DNA of 64,000 nucleotides from Chryseobacterium sediminis. GTDB taxonomy: Bacteria; Bacteroidota; Bacteroidia; Flavobacteriales; Weeksellaceae. The notes under the pieces are model-generated. The model was not told the origin of the DNA. It did not search any database and was given only the letters and a program-made list of their open reading frames with translations. The position numbers and the translations under genes were made by a program. The number at the start of each line of letters is the position of its first letter. Within the stretch, counting starts at the first letter, position 1. Shown piece after piece: positions 42,190 to 51,624 of this stretch. The stretch is from the NCBI RefSeq assembly GCF_008386505.1, contig NZ_VUNZ01000005.1, positions 184,916 to 248,915 of the forward strand, in the 5' to 3' direction.

Positions 42190-45100
42190 ATGAAAAGGTT
42201 AGTTGGTAAATTTGTGGCAGCTATCTGCCTGATATCGTTGGGGATATGTTCTAAAGGTAATATTAGAGGACTTCTTCCCTCAGTTGAACATGATGTATTG
42301 AGTACTCATGATATGGACTCACTCACCAGACCGGTGCGTGAATGGACAAAATTATTACTTCCAGATTGGAAAAAAGCACCTAACAGCTACATCTTTGATC
42401 CAAGCCAGAATAGTGAAGGTTTGCTTGTGCCGGTAAAGAAAGCGTATGCGATGTGGGAAGGAGGCGGCTATCTCAATGGGAATGGCATTCCGGCAGGAGC
42501 TGTAACAGCAGATGTACTGTGGGAAGATACTCATGGACTTATAAAATCCGGAGCAAATTATACACTTGAAATAATAGGGACAGGGCAGGATGCTAAGATC
42601 AAAGTTCCTATTAACAAAACAAAAAAAGGAAATGCAGTGGTTGCCTTTAAGGTAAACGGAGAAATCTATTGGAGCTGGCATATCTGGGTTACTGATGATC
42701 CTACCAATGGAGTAGCCTATCGAAGTTTCAATACTGTTAAAAGAATGAAGTCAGACGGTACAACCGAAGTAATTCCGGACACAGACTGGAAATGGATGGA
42801 CAGAAACCTGGGCGCACTTACAAGTTCTATCACCGTGTCAGACTGGAACAAAAGCATGGGACTTCTTTATCAATGGGGACGGAAAGACCCAATTCCCCCA
42901 TTGGTTACGAGGGGGAATGATTTCTATGAAGCTTCGGGATCTATAGGGAGAGTCAGACATAGAGGAGCGAAAAATATGACTAATGCTGTAAGTATTGATG
43001 ATCTTAGAAAATTCGTGTTGCTTTCCGCTGCAGAGGTTACCAATAACTTAAGACTTTCTGTAAAAAATCCGATGAGTCTTATCTATGTCAATAAAGAAGA
43101 CAATTCCGGTCAGGCTTACTACAACAATAATCTCAATTTGCCTGTCAATTGGTTTGGGAAATCTACAACGTTACCTACTAATCGGCTTTCAGAGCTTAAT
43201 CTTTGGTCTGATAATGCTCAGGGAAAAATAGAAGCTGTTTACAATACCGATGACAAAGCGAAACCTTACAGGGATAAATCTTCTTATGATCCATGTCCCA
43301 ACGGATGGCGTATACCCTCTATGCTGGTGGCAAATCTCGCTTCCGGATCCTATGTTGATGATATCAGAATAGACTTTTCACCTTTTGGCGTAAAAACCAA
43401 TATGGCAAAAAATGTTTTTGAAACCAATAAATACCATATTATAAAACCTACGGATGCAGGAGTTCCCGCATTTATGACAGGATTTAAAGTGTATCCTAAT
43501 CTTGGTTTTGATCTTTCTGCAGTAGGAGGTTATAATATGGGAATCTTCCCGGGAAATGGACAGCTTATCAGAGGGGCCCATTTGGGGCAGTATACTGATC
43601 AGCATCATATTGCATTGTGGACGGCTACAATGGCCCGGCAGTTTGATGCTTCTCCGGCAGTTACCGTTAGAGGACTTTCTATGATTCCGGATAAAACACA
43701 GCCGGATATTCCGGACGCAAATTATCCTACTATCAAAGGACGTTATTATTACTTTCCCATGTCGGTAATGTATACCTCAGATGCGAATGGATGCAGGTGT
43801 ATAAAAGATCCTTTATATCTTGTGAATGATTATGACTTTCCTACAGAATATCTGCCTGCAGCCACAGAATATAAGGAAGGGATTGATAGTCCCAATACCT
43901 ACCAGATCGTTAAAAGCGGAACAGTTGCTGTCATTGAAATTCCAGTGAGTAAAGCATTTTCAGTACAAAGTCAATTGTTGAATAATTCAGAGATATTGAA
44001 TCCTTCCAATTTTAATAACTTAAAAGGAAATGTTCTCTGGACTACGAATACCGGTCTTATCAGTAAAATTTCAGTAGTAAATCCGTCACCTTCTTCACTG
44101 CAGGGGATTGCTAATTCTAAAATAGTTGTAGAAATAGCTCCTGACCAAAGTGGAAATGCTGTGGTGACCTTACATAACGGTAGCATATCAGCTCCGGTAT
44201 ATTGGAGCTGGCATATATGGGTTACAGATTCCCCTGTACAATCTTATACCTATACTACAGAATCTCCGGAAGCAGTCCCGAATTATGTAAATTATGTAAA
44301 CAAAGCAGATGTAATATTGCAGACTACTTTCATGGATCGTAATCTCGGAGCAACAGATGCTTTTCCCAATGTTACCAATCCTCAGGCACCTACTGCTGAT
44401 GAACTGTTAAAAATACGCGCTTCCACTGGATTACACTATCAATGGGGTAGAAAAGATCCTATTCCTACATTCCAAAATGCAGATAACAGAAGTTCCTACA
44501 ATATTTCTTTAGGAACTGCTGCCACAAATGGAACCGTTTCCTATACTGTACTTACTCCGGCTGATTATAACAATCTTTCCGGTAATTATATAGTTTCTTA
44601 CAATACCTACGCCGTTGCTTCAAACGTTCAGGTTACAGACAAACCAGAAGATAAGATTTCCAAGGTACTGTCTTATTCTGTAAAAAATCCTCTGGTATAT
44701 ATGATTCCAAGTACGTTTGCTCCTTATAACAGTGCAACACCCAATTATACCAACGGAACAGACTGGTTGGCAACAGAACCCAACCTAGCTCCTGACAGAT
44801 GGGGAAGAGGAGGAGAAAAATCTCCATTCGATCCTTGTCCTGAAGGTTGGCGAATTCCAGACCTTACAAGTGTGGCTTTGGTCTCAGGTGCTGATTTCGG
44901 GCAGACTCCCTGGTATAAAAAAGATAAAAATATAGCCACTTCATATAGTATTGCTACTGATTACTCAGGAACCAGAGTAAGGAATTCTGCCAATGCCACT
45001 GTAGGATATCTCTTTAATAATCCTGCATATCCTTTAGGAAACTACCCTGATTCTGGATCAAGAGGCTTCAGAAGTGTGACTGCTAATCAGACGGCGCAGG

Positions 45101-45603
45101 GAACTTTTAATGTTCTTAATTTTCAATATCCGGCTGTGTGGACGGCAGCTTTAAATTCAAATTATTTAGGAAGACCGGTAAATGTACTTTTTGATGCCGC
45201 TTCTACGACCAACAGGATGATTGCCTTTCATGATAACAATGATCCGTATTTTGGTGTGGGATGCCGTTGTGCGAAGGTAGAATATGATGCAAATGGTAAT
45301 GAAGAAGGTCCTGCTTCCAGAATTACAGTAATTCCTAATGTCCCAACATTGAGTACTGCTAATGCAGCATTTAAAGCAACGGACAATAAGATTTCCTTAT
45401 ACCCAAGTCCGGTTTCCAATGTTCTCTATATCAAGGCTACGGAGAATAAAGAATATCATTACCAGATTTTTAATGCTTTGGGGCAGAGTGTAAAGTCCGG
45501 ACAGTTTATCAATAATCAAACGGACCTGTCATCTTTGAATGCAGGAGTGTATTTGATAAGAATAAATAACTCGGAAGCAGTTATCAAAATTATAAAACGA
45601 TAA
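42190..45603 (+). CDS. large T9SS-secreted protein with duplicated FISUMP-like region
   Basis: An 1137-aa protein with a signal peptide (LVGKFVAAICLISLGICSKG) and two long homologous halves. Each half has YWSWHIWVTD, then MDRNLGA, YQWGRKDPIP, (Y/F)DPCP-GWRIP. In the first these are at about residues 160, 204, 226 and 364, in the second at about 671, 715, 748 and 878. The CPxGWRIP and YQWG motifs resemble the FISUMP domain. The C-terminal 75 residues (KISLYPSPVSNVLYI ... GVYLIRINN) form a type A T9SS sorting domain, so it should reach the cell surface. Function is unknown; an adhesin is a common fate. It is not near other pigment genes. Confidence 0.85.
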   Translation: MKRLVGKFVAAICLISLGICSKGNIRGLLPSVEHDVLSTHDMDSLTRPVREWTKLLLPDWKKAPNSYIFDPSQNSEGLLVPVKKAYAMWEGGGYLNGNGIPAGAVTADVLWEDTHGLIKSGANYTLEIIGTGQDAKIKVPINKTKKGNAVVAFKVNGEIYWSWHIWVTDDPTNGVAYRSFNTVKRMKSDGTTEVIPDTDWKWMDRNLGALTSSITVSDWNKSMGLLYQWGRKDPIPPLVTRGNDFYEASGSIGRVRHRGAKNMTNAVSIDDLRKFVLLSAAEVTNNLRLSVKNPMSLIYVNKEDNSGQAYYNNNLNLPVNWFGKSTTLPTNRLSELNLWSDNAQGKIEAVYNTDDKAKPYRDKSSYDPCPNGWRIPSMLVANLASGSYVDDIRIDFSPFGVKTNMAKNVFETNKYHIIKPTDAGVPAFMTGFKVYPNLGFDLSAVGGYNMGIFPGNGQLIRGAHLGQYTDQHHIALWTATMARQFDASPAVTVRGLSMIPDKTQPDIPDANYPTIKGRYYYFPMSVMYTSDANGCRCIKDPLYLVNDYDFPTEYLPAATEYKEGIDSPNTYQIVKSGTVAVIEIPVSKAFSVQSQLLNNSEILNPSNFNNLKGNVLWTTNTGLISKISVVNPSPSSLQGIANSKIVVEIAPDQSGNAVVTLHNGSISAPVYWSWHIWVTDSPVQSYTYTTESPEAVPNYVNYVNKADVILQTTFMDRNLGATDAFPNVTNPQAPTADELLKIRASTGLHYQWGRKDPIPTFQNADNRSSYNISLGTAATNGTVSYTVLTPADYNNLSGNYIVSYNTYAVASNVQVTDKPEDKISKVLSYSVKNPLVYMIPSTFAPYNSATPNYTNGTDWLATEPNLAPDRWGRGGEKSPFDPCPEGWRIPDLTSVALVSGADFGQTPWYKKDKNIATSYSIATDYSGTRVRNSANATVGYLFNNPAYPLGNYPDSGSRGFRSVTANQTAQGTFNVLNFQYPAVWTAALNSNYLGRPVNVLFDAASTTNRMIAFHDNNDPYFGVGCRCAKVEYDANGNEEGPASRITVIPNVPTLSTANAAFKATDNKISLYPSPVSNVLYIKATENKEYHYQIFNALGQSVKSGQFINNQTDLSSLNAGVYLIRINNSEAVIKIIKR

Positions 45604-45622
45604 ACTCTGAAAATGAGGATTT

Positions 45623-45658
45623 AAAAAAGCAGAATGAGATCTCTTATTCTGCTTTTTT
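45623..45658 (+). terminator. rho-independent terminator after the T9SS protein gene
   Basis: AAAAAAGCAGAAT / ATTCTGCTTTTTT, with a GAGATCTC palindrome inside the loop. Confidence 0.88.
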
Positions 45659-45855
45659 ATGAGGAAGCATATCTCTTACATCTATGATGGCTGATGAAAA
45701 ATTCTATATTATAAAATGTAGAGAACTATATAACGCTCTAAAACCTACACTACAAAGGACTTGAATCTTTAAAAAATGGGTGGTGAAAAGGGGTATAAAC
45801 CATCTGGATTGTTAAATTAAACCCGTTTTACAAAAAGTATATAATAAAAAAGCTT

Positions 45856-45863
45856 TACTTTTG
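45856..45863 (+). promoter_or_regulatory. putative -7 element of the topA promoter
   Basis: TACTTTTG fits TAnnTTTG and ends 18 bases before the ATG at 45882. It also explains the upstream TTG as promoter rather than start codon. Confidence 0.6.
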
Positions 45864-45881
45864 CAAAAATTTTTAGTTAGA

Positions 45882-48458
45882 ATGTCGAAAAATTTAGTAA
45901 TCGTAGAGTCCCCGGCAAAAGCAAAAACTATTCAAAAATATTTAGGAAAGGATTTTGAAGTGAAATCCAGTTTCGGACATATCCGGGACCTTCCTAAAAA
46001 AGGAATGGGGATAGACCTTACTACATTCAGTCCTGATTACGAAGTTTCCGCAGACAAGAAGAAATTGGTAACCGAATTAAAGGCTGCAGTAAAGAAAGCC
46101 GATATGGTATGGCTCGCTTCCGATGAGGACCGCGAAGGAGAGGCTATTGCATGGCACCTTGCGGATGAATTGAAGTTGAAGCCTGAAAACAGAAAAAGAA
46201 TTGTTTTCCATGAGATTACCAAAAATGCCATTCTAAAAGCAATCGACAATCCCAGAGATATAGATCAGAACTTAGTAAATGCTCAGCAGGCAAGAAGAGT
46301 GCTGGACAGAATTGTAGGTTTTGAAATGTCACCCGTTTTATGGAAGAAAGTAAAACCGGGACTATCTGCGGGAAGAGTACAATCTGTAGCAGTACGATTA
46401 ATTGTTGAAAGAGAAAAAGAAATTCGTGAGTTTACACCAAAAGCGAGCTTTAAGCTAGACGGAATCTTTTTAAATAAAACAGAGCAGGAAATAGCTGCCA
46501 AACTGAAAAAAGACTTTGAAAAAGAAGAAGAAGCAGAAAAATTCCTTGAGAAGGCAAAAACTACAGAATTTAAAGTTCTGAATGTTGAAACCAAACCGGG
46601 TACACGTTCCGCTTCAGCTCCATTTACAACTTCTACATTACAGCAGGAGGCTTCCTCAAGACTTGGATATAATGTAACCAATACCATGCGTCTGGCACAA
46701 AGACTGTATGAAGAAGGATACATTACCTATATGAGAACAGACTCAGTAAACCTTTCTCAGGAAGCTATTGAAGGAGCAAAAAAACAAATTACATCAGAAT
46801 ACGGAGCAGAATATTCTTCTCCAAGAAACTATACTACCAAATCAGCTTCTGCACAGGAAGCTCACGAAGCAATCCGTCCTACGGATTTTGGAGTGAAAAG
46901 TATAGGAGATGCCCAACTGAATAAGTTATACCAACTCATATACAGAAGAACACTGGCTTCTCAGATGGCCAATGCCAAAATTGAGAAAACTGTGATCGAA
47001 ATCGGAAATGCATCATTGCCTCATCACTTTGAAGCGCAGGGAGAAGTAATCATATTCGATGGTTTCCTGAAAGCTTATGGTATTGTAAAAACAGAAGATG
47101 AAGATGAGGAGAGCAATGATAAATTGCTGCCGAAAGTGAGTGTAGGAGAGGTATTGAATTATAAAACCATTACCGCTACTGAAAAATTCACACGACCAAG
47201 TGCAAGATATACCGAAGCCGGATTGGTGAGAAAACTTGAAGAATTAGGGATTGGGAGACCATCTACTTATGCTCCGACGATTCAGACGATTCAGAACAGA
47301 GAATATGTAGACAAGAGAGAAATTGAACCGCATACCCGCGAAGTGATCAAAATGTCTTTAGCAAAAGATAAGATCAAAAAAGTAGTTCTTGAAGAGAAAT
47401 TCGGAGGCGATAAAAATAAATTTATTCCTACAGATATAGGTGAAGTGGTAAACGATTTCCTGACAGATAACTTCAGAGAAATCCTAGACTACGGTTTCAC
47501 GGCAAGAGTAGAAGAAAGCTTTGACGAAATTGCAAGTGGTGACCAGAAATGGAAAGAGATGATGACGAATTTCTACTCAAAATTCCATCCGAGAATTGAA
47601 GATGTAGAAGAAAATGCAGACCGTGCAACAGGAGACAGGCTATTAGGAGTAGATCCTAAGACTGGTAAAAATGTTCATGCAAGAATCGGAAGATTTGGAG
47701 CTATGATTCAGATCGGAGAAACGGATGATGAAGAAAAACCGATTTTTGCTTCATTAATGACAGGTCAGAATATTGCTACCATTACTTTTGAAGAAGCGTT
47801 AGAATTATTCAAACTGCCTTTTGATTTAAATGAAGTTGACGGACAGTCAGTTTCTGTAGGTGTTGGTAGATTTGGACCTTATGTAAAATGGGGAGAAACG
47901 TATATCAGCATTCCGAAAGGAGAAGATCCTCTTTCTGTAGATCAGAAGCGTGCGGAAGAAATTATCAACGAAAAGAAAATTGCTGATGCTCCAATTGCCA
48001 CTTACAAAGGTGAGCCGGTTACAAAAGGAACAGGAAGATTCGGACCATTTATCAAATACAAAGCTATTTTTGTAAATGTTCCAAAGAAATATGACTTTGA
48101 AAATCTTTCTCAAAGTGATATCAATGAATTAATTGATGCGAAGCTTGAAAAAGAAGCCAACCGATATATCCAGCAGTGGGAAAAAGAAAAAATTTCTATT
48201 GAAAACGGAAGATGGGGACCTTTCATCAAATTCGGAAAAGCAATGTTCAAAATTCCGAAGAAAGCAGACGATACAAAATATGAAGCTGATGAATTGAAAG
48301 AACTTTCTTTAGATGAGGTTAAAAAATGGATTACAGATCAGGATCCTAAAGCTTTTGCAGAAAAGAAAAAACCAGCAGCTAAAAAAGCAGCCACAACTAA
48401 AAAGGCTGCTACAACAGCGAAAAAGCCTGCAGCTAAGAAACCGGCAGCTAAGAAATAA
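45882..48458 (+). CDS. topA: DNA topoisomerase I
   Basis: An 858-aa type IA topoisomerase that relaxes negatively supercoiled DNA. The TOPRIM domain is at the N-terminus (VIVESPAKAKTI, ASDEDREGEAI). The catalytic Tyr lies in YITYMRTDSVNL, and several C-terminal Topo_C_Rpt units follow (GRFGPYVKWG, GRFGPFIKY, GRWGPFIKFG). The zinc-finger C4 modules of E. coli TopA are absent. The last 31 residues are Lys/Ala-rich low complexity. The ATG at 45882 is preferred; the TTG at 45861 lies in the promoter. Confidence 0.97.
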   Translation: MSKNLVIVESPAKAKTIQKYLGKDFEVKSSFGHIRDLPKKGMGIDLTTFSPDYEVSADKKKLVTELKAAVKKADMVWLASDEDREGEAIAWHLADELKLKPENRKRIVFHEITKNAILKAIDNPRDIDQNLVNAQQARRVLDRIVGFEMSPVLWKKVKPGLSAGRVQSVAVRLIVEREKEIREFTPKASFKLDGIFLNKTEQEIAAKLKKDFEKEEEAEKFLEKAKTTEFKVLNVETKPGTRSASAPFTTSTLQQEASSRLGYNVTNTMRLAQRLYEEGYITYMRTDSVNLSQEAIEGAKKQITSEYGAEYSSPRNYTTKSASAQEAHEAIRPTDFGVKSIGDAQLNKLYQLIYRRTLASQMANAKIEKTVIEIGNASLPHHFEAQGEVIIFDGFLKAYGIVKTEDEDEESNDKLLPKVSVGEVLNYKTITATEKFTRPSARYTEAGLVRKLEELGIGRPSTYAPTIQTIQNREYVDKREIEPHTREVIKMSLAKDKIKKVVLEEKFGGDKNKFIPTDIGEVVNDFLTDNFREILDYGFTARVEESFDEIASGDQKWKEMMTNFYSKFHPRIEDVEENADRATGDRLLGVDPKTGKNVHARIGRFGAMIQIGETDDEEKPIFASLMTGQNIATITFEEALELFKLPFDLNEVDGQSVSVGVGRFGPYVKWGETYISIPKGEDPLSVDQKRAEEIINEKKIADAPIATYKGEPVTKGTGRFGPFIKYKAIFVNVPKKYDFENLSQSDINELIDAKLEKEANRYIQQWEKEKISIENGRWGPFIKFGKAMFKIPKKADDTKYEADELKELSLDEVKKWITDQDPKAFAEKKKPAAKKAATTKKAATTAKKPAAKKPAAKK

Positions 48459-48480
48459 AATGATTTTTTAATAAAATAGG

Positions 48481-48506
48481 AAAGCACAGATTTGGGTCTG
48501 TGCTTT
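48481..48506 (+). terminator. rho-independent terminator after topA
   Basis: AAAGCACAGA / TCTGTGCTTT with a TTTGGG loop and a long T-run. Confidence 0.92.
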
Positions 48507-48836
48507 TTTTGTTTTTATAAAGTAAACTGCTAAATGATGTCATTGATTTATGATTGTGATTTTCTTTGAAATCATTTGAAAAAGTAATATCATATATGGT
48601 ATTATATTGACTTAATTTCCCTGTTATGGGATTTAATTGTTGGCAAATGACCATGATTACTTAGTTCTAAGTATAAATACGGAAATGAAAAAATCAGTAC
48701 TAAGACTGTGATATTCAGTGTTTTAATTCTGTAGTTTTACATCGTAATATTACAAAAGGTGGAGTTCAGAAACCACTTTAAAAACGAGGCGTATTCTGAA
48801 AAGCCAAACGAGTAAGAAAAACAAAACTATCAAATC
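48507..48836. other. 330-base intergenic region upstream of the 124-aa gene
   Basis: AT-rich. It holds a palindrome (ACTTAG-TT-CTAAGT, about 48660-48673) and a weak promoter-like TAGTTTTA about 100 bases before the next start codon. No ORF, RNA gene or recognised repeat is seen. Confidence 0.4.
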
Positions 48837-49211
48837 ATGTCAGAATTTAAATTTAGCGAAGAAGCTATTTCGCACGCATTAGAAGCAGCAAAAAGATCAC
48901 ACGAAGACAGTCAGGCAAGTCGCCGTTCATCAGGGGCAGACTCGGACTTAAGCCTTGCCAACGCCAGCGCAGGTTATCTTCTTGTAACAGCAGAGTGTAT
49001 ATCAATTACTGTTGAGAACAATAAGGTTTGTATCAACTTACCATTAGGTTTTGGGAAATACTGTTTCAGCATCCCGTTAAGTATTCCTAATGGAACAGCT
49101 GGTCAGGCTTGCTTATCTATATGTACTACCTGGGGAATTCCAACAGGAATCAGAGTTACTATTATTATCGGTGGAATAACGATTATCAGTCAGTCATTCG
49201 GAAAATGCTAA
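48837..49211 (+). CDS. 124-aa protein of unknown function, six cysteines
   Basis: I do not recognise this protein. The N-terminal 45 residues are helical and polar, with an SEEAISHALEAAKRSHEDS start and no signal peptide. The rest is beta-rich and hydrophobic, with six Cys (AEC, KVC, KYC, QAC, SIC and the terminal GKC), and the last residue is Cys. This two-part plan resembles a precursor with a leader and a cysteine-containing core, but no cleavage motif is evident. It has its own terminator, and a long leader of unknown role. Confidence 0.6.
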   Translation: MSEFKFSEEAISHALEAAKRSHEDSQASRRSSGADSDLSLANASAGYLLVTAECISITVENNKVCINLPLGFGKYCFSIPLSIPNGTAGQACLSICTTWGIPTGIRVTIIIGGITIISQSFGKC

Positions 49212-49241
49212 TCAGTTAATATCCAAATTAGAATAAAAAAG

Positions 49242-49266
49242 TCCGTCTCATCATAGGTGAGACGGA
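49242..49266 (+). terminator. rho-independent terminator of the 124-aa gene
   Basis: TCCGTCTCA / TGAGACGGA with a 7-base loop, then TTTG. Confidence 0.8.
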
Positions 49267-49384
49267 TTTGTTTTACAGGTTTATAAAAAAATAAGGTTGA
49301 TGAAAATATAAAGCCGTTAGTTGATGTTGATGGCTTTTTTTATGAACAAAAGCTGTATGTCTTATTCAGTTCCTATGTTTTTTG

Positions 49385-49392
49385 TATGTTTG
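49385..49392 (+). promoter_or_regulatory. putative -7 element of the arginase-family gene
   Basis: TATGTTTG (TAnnTTTG) lies 43 bases before the ATG at 49436. Confidence 0.45.
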
Positions 49393-49435
49393 TTACGTCA
49401 AGCAATTAATAAATTTATTACATTCAAATTAAAAT

Positions 49436-50506
49436 ATGGATTTCGGAGACTTTATCATTTCACCAAGAAATTTCAAAACAGAAAGCTGGCAGATAGGAAA
49501 TCGGATTACAAAAGATATCAAAGAAGACAGTATTGTTCTTTTGTTTGTGTCTGATTACAGAGGAGTGGGCGGAGATGCAGAAGTGCAGGATTTTACAGCC
49601 GTGAGGAAAGAGTTTTATAAACTTTCGCAGATGGATTTTGAAATTCCTGTTGTAGATCTTGGAGATCTGGTGTCTGGGAAATCTGTGCAGGATACCCATT
49701 ATATTTTGCAGGAAGTACTGTCGGCATGTCATTACAAAAGAGCAATTCCGGTGATTGTGGGTGGATCTAATGATTTTGCCTTTTCATTATTCTCTGCTCT
49801 GAATTTTCATCAGAAAAATATCAACTATACCCAGATCAGTAATATTATTTCCCTTCAGCAGGGTGAAACAATCAATGAACATACTTTTTTGGGCAAAATC
49901 TTTGGAGCCAAAAATTTTTCCATTAAAAATTATCATCATTTAGGATATCAAAAGCATTTGAATGAAATGGATTCTGTAAGATTGATCAAAGAAGTAGAAT
50001 TTGATATCATCCGTCTTGCTGAAATGATGAATTCTACAGAAAAAACAGAACCTTTTTTCAGAAAAGCAGATCTGGTAACAGTAAATTGTGATGCTGTGGA
50101 AAGTTTCAGCGAACCCTTTTCCATGAATCCACAGGTAAATGGACTAAACAGAAGAGAGATTTGTGCCTATATGAAAGAAATCGGATTGAGTGAAAATCTG
50201 AAATCTGTAGGGATCTTTAATTATAATATTTATTCAGAAAACCAGTTGAATCACCAGCTTTTAGCACAAATGTTATGGTATCTGATTGAAGGAATCAATA
50301 TCCAGCATTCCCACCCGAAAGAAAGACATTATGAACTGTTTTATGTTTTGATAGACGACAGGCAGTATGCTTTCAAGCGTGATACTTTCAGTAATTTGTG
50401 GTATTTTGGTGATGATGAAAATATAGAAAACTGCATTCCGTGTTCCAGAAAAGATTTTGATGAAGCTAAAAAAGGCTGGCTGAATGCAAGACTGACGAAA
50501 ATGTAA
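49436..50506 (+). CDS. arginase/formimidoylglutamase-family protein, probably catalytically degenerate
   Basis: A 356-aa arginase-superfamily protein. The ureohydrolase fold is visible (LLFVSDYRGVGGD, IPVIVGGSNDFAFSLF, DLVTVNCDAVESFSEP). The two-Mn2+ ligand motifs are altered: the usual GGDHS/GGGHE reads VGGSNDF, and the DxDxxDP segment is reduced to VNCDAV. It probably does not hydrolyse guanidino substrates. Such family members recur next to topA in flavobacteria. Its stop lies 3 bases before the GT2 start, so it heads the polysaccharide block. Confidence 0.75.
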   Translation: MDFGDFIISPRNFKTESWQIGNRITKDIKEDSIVLLFVSDYRGVGGDAEVQDFTAVRKEFYKLSQMDFEIPVVDLGDLVSGKSVQDTHYILQEVLSACHYKRAIPVIVGGSNDFAFSLFSALNFHQKNINYTQISNIISLQQGETINEHTFLGKIFGAKNFSIKNYHHLGYQKHLNEMDSVRLIKEVEFDIIRLAEMMNSTEKTEPFFRKADLVTVNCDAVESFSEPFSMNPQVNGLNRREICAYMKEIGLSENLKSVGIFNYNIYSENQLNHQLLAQMLWYLIEGINIQHSHPKERHYELFYVLIDDRQYAFKRDTFSNLWYFGDDENIENCIPCSRKDFDEAKKGWLNARLTKM

Positions 50507-50509
50507 TGT

Positions 50510-51511
50510 ATGACAAATGTTCCCCCAAAAGTATCCGTTATTGTTCCTGTTTATAATGTCGAAAATTATCTGACAAAATGCCTTGACTCTCTGGTAAAAC
50601 AAAGTCTTTCCAGCATTGAGATTCTTGTAGTGAACGATGGTAGTAAAGATGATTCTGGAAAAATCATAGAAGAATATGCACAAAGATATCCGGAAAAAAT
50701 AAAAGCTTTTACCAAAGAAAACGGAGGTTTAAGTGATGCCCGCAATTTTGGTCTTGACAGGGCGGCCGGAGATTATATAGGCTTTGTAGACAGTGATGAT
50801 TATGTCTCCGAAACGATGTTTGAAGAAATGCTTCAGTTGGGAGAGAAACATCAGGCAAAAATGGTGATCTGCAATATTCAGAAAGTTGACGAAACCGGGA
50901 AGGTTACCCAAAAACTGACTCAGCTTCCTAACATGTCCGAGAAAATTAACCTTGAAAGTAATTTTTCAGTATTCTCAGATATCAGCTATTTTGCATGCAA
51001 TAAACTCTTCAAAAAAGAACTTTTTAATCAGAGAAGATTTAAAAAAGGAGTTCATTTTGAAGATATTCAGCTGATTCCACAACTTTTATTGGACTGCGAT
51101 GCTATTGCCCAAACCCAAAATTTCCATTATCAATATCTTGAACGTACAGATTCTATTACAAAAACCCATACAGAAAAAGGACTTGATATGCTGAAAGCAG
51201 TGGCTGATGTGGAAAAAGTATTCAATGAATCTCAATATTCTCAAAAAAAAGAAGAATTAAAAAACTTTCAGATTTTTGAAGGAGTTTATTCATATCTGGC
51301 TTATCTGGCCTTTGTGAAAAAAGAGGAGATATTTTATCATATGTCTGATCAGTTGTTTCTTTTTATGAAGGAAAGACAAATAAAAATTCAAGATATATTG
51401 AAGTATAGTCGTTTTGGTAAGAATTATCTTTTATCTTTGCCTCTGAAGAAAAAAATTTTTTATCTGCTGTTTTTTGGAGGACAGCAAAGGTTGATAAGAA
51501 AGCTAATTTAA
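50510..51511 (+). CDS. family 2 glycosyltransferase
   Basis: A 333-aa GT-A enzyme with SVIVPVYNVENYL, VVNDGSKDDSG and the DxD motif VDSDDYVS, acceptor part ending in a basic tail. It transfers a sugar in envelope polysaccharide assembly, with the MraY-like transferase immediately downstream. Sugar and acceptor are unknown. Confidence 0.9.
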   Translation: MTNVPPKVSVIVPVYNVENYLTKCLDSLVKQSLSSIEILVVNDGSKDDSGKIIEEYAQRYPEKIKAFTKENGGLSDARNFGLDRAAGDYIGFVDSDDYVSETMFEEMLQLGEKHQAKMVICNIQKVDETGKVTQKLTQLPNMSEKINLESNFSVFSDISYFACNKLFKKELFNQRRFKKGVHFEDIQLIPQLLLDCDAIAQTQNFHYQYLERTDSITKTHTEKGLDMLKAVADVEKVFNESQYSQKKEELKNFQIFEGVYSYLAYLAFVKKEEIFYHMSDQLFLFMKERQIKIQDILKYSRFGKNYLLSLPLKKKIFYLLFFGGQQRLIRKLI

Positions 51512-51624
51512 TAAACACAAATGTACGTGCTGTTGTTTCGGGCAATAGAAAATGATGATGAAGTTCTTTATAAGGCCTGCATTATAAGTTTTTATTGAGA
51601 GATACAAGTGCTGAATAAAAAAGA

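Noticed and set aside
45861..45881. TTG start for topA at 45861
   Set aside because: The TTG is part of the TACTTTTG promoter element, and MSKNLVIVES at 45882 matches the family N-terminus.
49321..49554. 77-codon ORF overlapping the arginase-family gene start
   Set aside because: It overlaps a longer gene with clear homology and looks like an out-of-frame reading.
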